Source: Bacteroidaceae bacterium
Lineage (GTDB): Bacteria; Bacteroidota; Bacteroidia; Bacteroidales; Bacteroidaceae
Reading direction: 5' to 3'
NCBI GenBank assembly: GCA_024401225.1
Contig: JAKSLM010000003.1
Location: 49,402 to 113,401, forward strand
Length of the DNA: 64,000 nt
In this document: in pieces, positions 26,419 through 31,806 of the stretch
Numbering within the stretch: position 1 is the stretch's first letter
How the letters are laid out: each line of letters begins with the position of its first letter
The notes under the pieces: generated by a model
Databases searched by the model: none
Told to the model about the DNA's origin: nothing
Seen by the model: the letters and a program-made list of their open reading frames with translations, nothing else
Position numbers and translations under genes: made by a program

Positions 26419-27010
26419 TGTGATCCTGTTCGTTTCGGACGATGACGACCGTACGGCTCATTATTACCGACATCATTACCGACATTAGGCTTTTGTTTGT
26501 TGCAAGGGAAACAGTATGATACATTCCTTGCAAGGACTTGGCTATTTCCTTACTAAGAGTTTGCCAACTCCTTGCAAGGACTTTGCCGTCTTCTTACTAC
26601 CCCTCAATCCTCTCACCTCTAACCTTTAACCTCTAACCTCTAACCATTAACCTCTAACCATTAACCTCTCAACTAAAAACGCCCATCTCCCTACTAAATC
26701 ATTACAACATATTGATAATAACATCTTTATCTTAGTAGAGTATTTGCCAAACACCCTACTAAGACCCTACGAACACCCTACTACCTCCACATTTACATTT
26801 CAAACCGCGTCAGGTAATGGGCTACAACTGCTACCGCATGTGCATCTCAACAAGTCACACCGATAGCCCATCCACAGGTATGTTTAGTAGAGTGTCAGTA
26901 GACAGTTAGTAGGGTGTTTCACAAACACCCTACTAGTTTATTATTATAACATTCAGTACGTTATAAGAATTTAGTAGGGTGTTGGCACTTTTGGGGTAAA
27001 GTCTGTCGTA
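26419..27010. other. Gene-free, repeat-rich intergenic region
   Basis: About 590 bp without a credible gene. It holds a second 22-bp-period repeat cluster (26498-26601), a run of AACCTCTAACC/AACCATT micro-repeats (about 26610-26672), and at least eight scattered CCTACTA(A/G) or TTAGTAG(A/G)GTG motifs in both orientations (26690-26990). Some face each other, for example TTAGTAGGGTGTTTC then ACAAACACCCTACTA at 26907-26935, a hairpin. No TAnnTTTG promoter with a following ORF was found. Confidence 0.7.
26498..26601. repeat. Second 22-bp periodic repeat cluster (CCTTGCAAGG / CCTTACTAAG)
   Basis: Cores are at 26498 (degenerate), 26526 (CCTTGCAAGG), 26548 (CCTTACTAAG), 26570 (CCTTGCAAGG) and 26592 (TCTTACTACC). 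The last four are exactly 22 bp apart. It alternates the core seen at 10125-10244 with a second core, CTTACTAAG, which then recurs alone downstream. Confidence 0.8.
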
Positions 27011-27011
27011 A

Positions 27012-27206
27012 AGATGCAATACAGGTTCGAATCAGGAGTTGGATACGGATGTGGTGCAGGAGTGGAAAGAGAAGCTGGAGGGGATGAAGGATATCGCTAC
27101 GTTTGAGTTCTCTTCGTTCTGCGATGTGGCATTGAGCGAATGCGGAAAGAAGGGGGATGTGGCGGATTATATAATTAATCGCCCCCTCCCGACCTTCCCC
27201 TTTTAG
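27012..27206 (+). pseudogene. Possible gene remnant, unknown family
   Basis: An open frame of about 64 codons, from after a TAA at 27009 to TAG at 27204-27206. It has no ATG near its start (only TTG/GTG at 27039-27056) and no promoter box. The middle part (EWKEKLEGMKDIATFEFSSF then CDVALSECGKKGDVADYIIN) has protein-like composition and looks like the C-terminal end of a larger coding sequence. Its last codons are supplied by a C-rich palindromic repeat (CCCCCTCCCGACCTTCCCC). I do not recognise the family. Confidence 0.3.
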
Positions 27207-27213
27207 GGGAGAC
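27179..27213. repeat. C-rich palindromic repeat, intergenic copy
   Basis: CGCCCCCTCCCGACCTTCCC then CTTTTAGGGGAG. It is closely similar to the copy inside the GNAT gene at 27671-27700 (AGCCCCCTCCAACCTCCCCG then AGGGGAGGCT). The short arms are TCCCC and GGGGA. Confidence 0.6.
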
Positions 27214-27260
27214 TTGCTTCGTTATGCAAGAATGCCCAATTTTTGCAATTTTATCGTAGT

Positions 27261-28475
27261 TTATTGCTGGTCATTAGGGTTATTTGTACAATCATCTACC
27301 AGTTGTCCTTCGTGTTTTTTCTTCTCCTTTTGTGGAAAAGTTGCTTCGTATGCTTCAAAGGCATCCTTGTTTTCAAAGGCTACGTAATAGCCTTTCGGAG
27401 TATGATAGGTCCCTTCAATGCCATTGAGATAGCCTGGTATTAGTTCCTGAGCAAGGAAATAAGGCACCTCATTTTCTTTCGGTTCAGCATGATAGTGAAT
27501 GCCAAGAGTGCTTGCCACCACAAAGCCAGCGTGTCTGTAGAAGTCGATGTTGCCTTCCATGCAGATCACGCCGATGCCCATCTTACGGGCTTCTTCAAGG
27601 GCATACTGCAGGAGTTTCAGTCCGTAGCCTTTGCGCCTATAGTCGGGGTGAATACTAATGGGTCCAAAAGTAGCCCCCTCCAACCTCCCCGAGGGGAGGC
27701 TATCTAATAGTATCTCTGCTTTTGAGAACATCACATGGCCTATAATCTTTCCATCTTCTTCCATCACAAAGTCAAGTTCTGGAATGAAGTCAGGATTGTT
27801 GCGATATTGATTGAGCACATAATGCTCCACGCATCCTGGTGCATAGACATTCCAGAATGCTTCACGCGTAAGGTTCTCCACCTCGCGGTAATCTTCAGGT
27901 TTTTCTAATCGTATGTTCATTGTTTTTGTTCCTAATTTTAATCTCAATACTCGCATCAGTCTGTTCTCTCCAGAGCACAAGTCTTTATCTACAGCTGTCT
28001 CTCCAGTTGGCACGAACCCACATTTCTCCATCACTCTGCCCGATGCTGGGTTATCTACGAAGTGACTGCAAATGAGTGATGTGTAGTCCGATTTCTTGCG
28101 GATGTGGTCGAGCATCAGCTGCAAGGCTTCGGTGCAGATGCCTTGATTCCAGTATGGCTTGCCTACCCAATAGCCAACAAGCGGCTCGCCTTCACGAGCA
28201 GGGAGGTTCAACGGACAGTCGGGCATGTAGCCCATTGCGCCTATCGCCTCATTGCTTTCTTTCAATACGATAGCCCAAGTCGTGGGGGTATTGAATACTG
28301 TTCTGATAATCTCCAAGCTTTCCTCCACACTCTTATGTGGTGACCATCCAGCACGTTCTCCAACGATAGGATCACTTGCGTATTTGTATAATGCCTCAGC
28401 ATCAGATTCTTGCCAAGGACGAAGAAGGATTCTTTGTGAACAAAGCGAGTAAACTCGATTACTTTCAGTTTGCAT
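27261..28475 (-). CDS. Fused double GNAT acetyltransferase
   Basis: A 404-aa protein made of two complete N-acetyltransferase domains. Residues 1-185 are a RimJ/RimL-like GNAT (RILLRPWQESDAEALY, then YWNQGICTEAL as the acetyl-CoA motif). Residues 186-404 are a different YhbS-like GNAT (RLEKPEDYREVENLTREAF, then PDYRRKGYGLKLL). The junction reads LKLGTKT-MNIRLEKP, and Met186 (ATG at 27920-27918) follows AGGAACAAAAACA, which looks like an old intergenic leader. The pair is therefore probably two former genes joined by stop loss. A palindromic C-rich repeat is inserted in frame in the second domain. The start overlaps the upstream stop as TAATG. Substrates are unknown. Confidence 0.8.
   Translation of the reverse strand: MQTESNRVYSLCSQRILLRPWQESDAEALYKYASDPIVGERAGWSPHKSVEESLEIIRTVFNTPTTWAIVLKESNEAIGAMGYMPDCPLNLPAREGEPLVGYWVGKPYWNQGICTEALQLMLDHIRKKSDYTSLICSHFVDNPASGRVMEKCGFVPTGETAVDKDLCSGENRLMRVLRLKLGTKTMNIRLEKPEDYREVENLTREAFWNVYAPGCVEHYVLNQYRNNPDFIPELDFVMEEDGKIIGHVMFSKAEILLDSLPSGRLEGATFGPISIHPDYRRKGYGLKLLQYALEEARKMGIGVICMEGNIDFYRHAGFVVASTLGIHYHAEPKENEVPYFLAQELIPGYLNGIEGTYHTPKGYYVAFENKDAFEAYEATFPQKEKKKHEGQLVDDCTNNPNDQQ
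27671..27700. repeat. C-rich palindromic repeat inserted within a coding sequence
   Basis: Palindrome CCTCCCC-GA-GGGGAGG at 27684-27699 with flanking AGCCCCCT. It encodes SLPSGRLEGA of the second GNAT domain, just before the conserved TFGPISIHPDYRRKG strand where homologues have a short variable loop. A related copy is intergenic at 27179-27213. Confidence 0.7.
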
Positions 28476-29320
28476 TACTTCAATTTATCATTCATTAAGT
28501 CTGTAAGAGTATAGTATCTTTCGAACAGATCGTCGCGGAACTCAATGCCGAATTTATCCATTATGAGAATCATGTAAAGTCCCGAGGCATAGTAGTAGGA
28601 ACTGCTGTCAAGTTGCATCATCCAGTCTGCCTTGCCTTCAATGCCTTGTTCTCGGTATAGGCAATATTCAATGTAGCGTGCCGTTCCCTCGTTGGTCTCC
28701 GTCATAGGATAAAAGAGTTCGATGTCAAGTCCGAGTAGCTCTCTGACCAAGCATAAACGCTCGTTGCGTATTGGCAAAAACTCTGCCCACAGTTGTTTCA
28801 CTTCCGCTATATCTTTGGCGGCAATCATCTGCGAGAGCAGCGAGTTTTCTTTGCCCAGCCTGTCGGCATACCATCCATAGTTTTCTTTCAATGCTCTGAG
28901 TGAGTCGGAAGCATAGAAGTCCTGTGGGTTTGCCTCAATCATCTTGTTCCAGAACTGTGTGTGTTTCCGATATACAAACCCATGGAAGCATTCGTGAATA
29001 AGCATGGCGTACCACTCCTCGTAAGTGGTAACGTCGAGTATTGCCTTGAATGTCACCTCGGGCGAACTGCATTCCATCCTTGGCTTAGACTCATTGTCGT
29101 TCGCTACCAGATGCATACGAAAAGGTCCATCCTCGTAGTAGTTCATCTCAAGTGCATATTGTGGGGCGTTGAAGGAAGGCCAGTACTTATGGTCAACCAA
29201 TGCTTTGAGTTTATCTACACGTCGCAACACAGAGTCCTTGTCAAGTCTCTGTGTCTCTTGCGCCTGAGCAACGAGGCAAAGCATTATGATTAGAAATTGA
29301 AAACAAAGAGTACGTACCAT
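28475..29320 (-). CDS. Secreted protein with HExxH motif
   Basis: A 281-aa exported protein with signal peptide at 1-20 (ending LVAQAQ). It contains MLIHECFHGFVYRKH (HECFH, an HExxH zinc motif) around residue 116, and later the acidic segment MTETNEGTARYIEYCL, which could supply the third metal ligand of a gluzincin-type peptidase. I do not recognise a named family. It lies in a four-gene minus-strand run (deleted S41 peptidase, VOC protein, this gene, double GNAT) with 8 nt to the VOC gene and a 1-base overlap (TAATG) with the GNAT gene. A peptidase function is inferred from the motif alone. Confidence 0.65.
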   Translation of the reverse strand: MVRTLCFQFLIIMLCLVAQAQETQRLDKDSVLRRVDKLKALVDHKYWPSFNAPQYALEMNYYEDGPFRMHLVANDNESKPRMECSSPEVTFKAILDVTTYEEWYAMLIHECFHGFVYRKHTQFWNKMIEANPQDFYASDSLRALKENYGWYADRLGKENSLLSQMIAAKDIAEVKQLWAEFLPIRNERLCLVRELLGLDIELFYPMTETNEGTARYIEYCLYREQGIEGKADWMMQLDSSSYYYASGLYMILIMDKFGIEFRDDLFERYYTLTDLMNDKLK

Positions 29321-29328
29321 ATTATGTT

Positions 29329-29733
29329 TTATTGTTGTTCTTCAAACGAGCTTATTTCAATAAGATTCCCCTCTGGATCAGCAACATAGCAGGTGCGCTG
29401 TCCCCAAGGCTCGGTTGTCGGTTCCATTATTGGTTTTGCGCCCATGCTCACTGCACGTTCGTATTCCTTATCCACATCGGCAAAGGTTGGTACGTCGAAG
29501 GATATTTCCATCGTACCATTGATGCCAGATGGGTAAGTAAACTTCTGCTGTGTCATCTTCTCTATAGACTCGCGTGGGAACAAGAGAATACGCATATCGC
29601 CGAGATGCATCTCTACATCTATGTCTAAACCATTCCACTTTGTTTCAAAGTCAAAGATGTCGCAATAGAAATCTACCATCTTCTGGTTGTCGGTGGTAAA
29701 GAGCGCTATGGTGTTGAATTTGAATCTGCTCAT
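29329..29733 (-). CDS. VOC-superfamily (glyoxalase/bleomycin resistance-like) protein
   Basis: A 134-aa single VOC domain with the usual beta-alpha-beta-beta-beta repeats. It begins FNTIALFTTDNQKMVDFYCD and ends with the conserved CYVADPEGNLIEISSF, where Glu is a typical metal ligand. Members include glyoxalases, antibiotic-binding proteins and dioxygenases, so the exact role cannot be given. The ATG overlaps the stop codon of the preceding S41 remnant (TAATG), meaning it was translationally coupled to that gene before the latter decayed. Confidence 0.85.
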   Translation of the reverse strand: MSRFKFNTIALFTTDNQKMVDFYCDIFDFETKWNGLDIDVEMHLGDMRILLFPRESIEKMTQQKFTYPSGINGTMEISFDVPTFADVDKEYERAVSMGAKPIMEPTTEPWGQRTCYVADPEGNLIEISSFEEQQ

Positions 29734-30096
29734 TAATCAAATAATCCTTTAATTGCATCAAATGCTTTGACCTTATCAGTAAGATCTATTGCTACATCGG
29801 GAACCAAAGTTTTATCGTCGATATGCACCTTGTCGGGTCGCGCAAAGAACTTGCAGCTTATGGTGCCGATAACACTGGTGTTTGGCAAACGGTATGGCAG
29901 CACCTCGCCATAGTGGGAAGGAGAGAATGTGGAATTCGCACCCACGATGGTGCCTAAATGGTTATCGCGGACAAGAGTCATCAGAATACCAGCGCTGCTG
30001 TACGTTCTCTCGCTCTGCACGAATATCGTCTTGCCGTCAAACACCTCAGGCTGCACGAAGTCTGGTCCTACATTTCCGGAAAAATTTCTGTTCCAT
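29733..30096 (-). pseudogene. S41 (tail-specific) peptidase, internally deleted
   Basis: The frame 29733-30056 encodes the C-terminal end of an S41 peptidase: FDGKTIFVQSERTYSSAGI carries the Ser-containing catalytic strand, followed by VGANSTFSPSHYGEVLPYRL and a C-terminal DLTDKVKAFDAI. The N-terminal domain, PDZ and the remaining catalytic parts are missing. A good promoter (30147-30154) and an A-rich leader lead to ATG 30096 (MEQKFFRKC), but this frame runs into a stop after about 15 codons and is out of frame with the S41 part. The simplest reading is an old gene start joined by a deletion to its own 3' end. Downstream genes may still use its promoter. Confidence 0.7.
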
Positions 30097-30146
30097 ATTT
30101 GTTTGTTTTTTGATGTTATTTTATTCCTTTGCGGTGATTACGGGTG

Positions 30147-30154
30147 CAAAGATA
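30147..30154 (-). promoter_or_regulatory. Promoter of S41-remnant/VOC/GNAT operon, -7 box
   Basis: Minus-strand TATCTTTG, 51 nt before the ATG at 30096. It probably still drives the VOC, HECFH and GNAT genes. Confidence 0.7.
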
Positions 30155-30182
30155 CTGCTTTGCCAAGGAACGGATATGTAAA

Positions 30183-30220
30183 AAATGGACATCCTTGCCT
30201 CTTCGTGCAAGATTGTCCAT
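30183..30220. repeat. Hairpin/operator-like inverted repeat
   Basis: AATGGACA-tc-CTTGC (30183-30197) and GCAAG-at-TGTCCATT (30206-30220) form 15-nt arms with a 2x2 internal mismatch and an 8-nt loop. It lies 29 bp upstream of the -7 box of the minus-strand operon and directly after the AraC remnant, so it may be that regulator's former binding site. Confidence 0.5.
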
Positions 30221-30248
30221 TCTGAGTGTGCTATATCAAGTTTTCTAT

Positions 30249-30505
30249 CTATATTTTCTTCATTAGTCCGCAGAACTTCTGTCCAAAGGTCTCGGTGAGC
30301 TCTTGACCTTGGTGGATAAGCTCGGAAGGAGAGTAGCCACAGATGTCACGGAAGTCTGATGCCATGTGCGCCAGATTATAATATCCACAACTCCATGCAA
30401 TATTGGTTAACGAGGAGTTGTCGGAGGACGACTGAATCTCCATCAAAGCCTTGCGGAATAGAATCATAGGGACAGATACTGTTGATCCAAGTATAACCCA
30501 GACCA
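30249..30505 (-). pseudogene. AraC-family regulator, C-terminal stub
   Basis: The translated stretch KALMEIQSSSDNSSLTNIAW then SCGYYNLAHMASDFRDICGY followed by SPSEL is the second helix-turn-helix of an AraC/XylS DNA-binding domain (IA..CGY....H....F....G.SPS.). The first HTH and the sensor half are absent. Upstream the frame runs straight into the hairpin repeat at 30514-30562, which supplies a false start. The regulator seems to have been cut when the DUF3990 module with its bordering repeats arrived, or when a deletion joined it to the repeat. Confidence 0.7.
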
Positions 30506-30513
30506 CTTCTCTC

Positions 30514-30562
30514 CCCCATAACGAATGAATGGTTTGCAATACACGCCAGCAAACCATTCATT
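30514..30562. repeat. Left copy of 49-bp hairpin direct repeat
   Basis: Identical over 49 bp to 31704-31752 in the same orientation, with a further shared CCACTTCTC just before it. Its core is a perfect 14-bp inverted repeat: AATGAATGGTTTGC (30524-30537) and GCAAACCATTCATT (30549-30562) around the 11-nt loop AATACACGCCA. It brackets the DUF3990 gene pair. Confidence 0.9.
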
Positions 30563-30617
30563 TGTCTAAAGAACCAAAAAATTACATTCCAATAGCATTG
30601 CTTTTCAAAAAAATGCG

Positions 30618-30625
30618 TATCTTTG
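30618..30625 (+). promoter_or_regulatory. DUF3990 module promoter, -7 box
   Basis: TATCTTTG with TTG at 30598-30600 (17-nt spacer). It gives a leader of roughly 105 nt to the ATG at 30738, which contains a C-rich stretch (AGCCCCCACC then TTTAAGCCCCCC). The promoter lies inside the repeat-bounded module. Confidence 0.7.
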
Positions 30626-30737
30626 CAGCGAAATGAGGGATTCGTGCCGTAATTTCAAAGAAATAAATGCATCCCCCAGATCATAAAGACTACATAACGT
30701 CAAACAATTAATAGCCCCCACCTTTAAGCCCCCCTCA

Positions 30738-31208
30738 ATGCCTATGAAATTATATCACGGAACTGATACGGTAGTAACACAACCAGAAATTCGAGTCGTA
30801 GGTTATTCCAAGGATTTCGGCTACGGTTTCTATTGTACACATCTGGAGCGTCAAGCAAAGAGATGGGCTGTCACAAAACGCAAACCTCACATTGTCTGCG
30901 TCTATGAGTATAATCCAGACGAGACGCTCAACATTAAGCGTTTTCCTGAGATGACGGACGAGTGGCTCGACTTCGTGGCTGCATGCCGTCATGGTGAGTC
31001 ACATCCGTATGACATTGTGGAAGGACCGATGGCAGACGATGAGGTCTGGGACTATGTGGAAGACTTCCTTGCTGGCCGCATTACAAGGGAAGTGTTCTGG
31101 GCGCTCGCAAAGTTTAAGCATCCAACGCACCAGATTATCTTCTGCAACGATAAGGCCTTAGCAACATTAAAGTACGTTGAACACTACGAAATCAAAAACA
31201 AGCAATGA
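30738..31208 (+). CDS. DUF3990 protein (ADP-ribosyltransferase-like fold)
   Basis: A 156-aa protein of the DUF3990 family, which I recall as grouped with ADP-ribosyltransferase-like folds. The features expected for such a fold are visible: KLYHGTD at the start (His6 after the MKLYHG start), DFGYGFYCTHL in place of the usual FGxGFY(L/V)T strand, and THQIIFCND near the C-terminus where ARTs carry their third motif. A canonical catalytic Glu is not obvious. Starts at ATG 30738 or 30744 are both possible. It overlaps the next gene by 4 bp (ATGA), as toxin-antitoxin pairs often do. A toxin or effector role is an inference, not shown. Confidence 0.7.
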   Translation: MPMKLYHGTDTVVTQPEIRVVGYSKDFGYGFYCTHLERQAKRWAVTKRKPHIVCVYEYNPDETLNIKRFPEMTDEWLDFVAACRHGESHPYDIVEGPMADDEVWDYVEDFLAGRITREVFWALAKFKHPTHQIIFCNDKALATLKYVEHYEIKNKQ

Positions 31209-31675
31209 GCAACATCTATTTTCCTGACGAAGAGATAACCTTCAACGATCTCTACTTCGTTTGCTATATGATAGAGCGTGTAGCACGTAGCATCAAGCAG
31301 CGTAACCGCTATGTAGTGGAGCAAATAGGCAGCGATGGACTTGCCCGTCAACTCTCCATCGCAGAAACGAACCATTGTCTCAACCCCGAACAGGTGGTGG
31401 CTGACTGGAAGGAGGAATACCACCTCACAGAGGGTAATACAGATGTAACTGTCATTGACGCAGAATACACAGACCGAGTTCCTACGGATCTGCAGATGGG
31501 CAAAGTGTATGCACGACTGATAGACTCCGTGTCAAAGCAAGGCCAGGACCTCGTCCACACAATACAAAACGTCTATGCTTCACCCATCTGTGACGCAATT
31601 GACAACTACAACTCTAGCGCTTACTACGAACCAAGTTATGTGCAGACACGAGCTTATCACAATGGAGCATTTTAA
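31205..31675 (+). CDS. Partner protein of DUF3990 gene, DUF3791-like by context
   Basis: A 156-aa protein, probably cytoplasmic (no signal or TM). The N-terminal half has a helical segment NDLYFVCYMIERVARSIKQR and the motif NRYVVEQIG...LARQLSIAETNH. It is reminiscent of the DUF3791 proteins that accompany DUF3990 genes in Bacteroidetes, though the match is by pattern only. The C-terminal part (about 110-156: DLVHTIQNVYASPICDAIDN and on) is Asn/Tyr-rich and of unknown role. It starts within the DUF3990 stop codon (4-bp overlap). It could be an antitoxin or chaperone for its neighbour. The pair is flanked on both sides by identical hairpin repeats. Confidence 0.6.
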   Translation: MSNIYFPDEEITFNDLYFVCYMIERVARSIKQRNRYVVEQIGSDGLARQLSIAETNHCLNPEQVVADWKEEYHLTEGNTDVTVIDAEYTDRVPTDLQMGKVYARLIDSVSKQGQDLVHTIQNVYASPICDAIDNYNSSAYYEPSYVQTRAYHNGAF

Positions 31676-31703
31676 CTGAAGATAACAGGGCCACTTCTCC
31701 TCT

Positions 31704-31752
31704 CCCCATAACGAATGAATGGTTTGCAATACACGCCAGCAAACCATTCATT
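31704..31752. repeat. Right copy of 49-bp hairpin direct repeat
   Basis: Identical to 30514-30562. The 14-bp arms are at 31714-31727 and 31739-31752. It lies 29 bp after the stop of the second module gene and may also act as its transcription stop (the stem is followed by CTTCTTTATAT). Confidence 0.9.
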
Positions 31753-31806
31753 CTTCTTTATATCGTTTGAATAAATAAGGGGGGGCTATTTTTCAAACGG
31801 AGATTA

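Noticed and set aside
27243-27443. 66-aa plus-strand frame at the end of the GNAT gene
   Set aside because: Shadow of the C-terminal codons of the GNAT gene; no start context.
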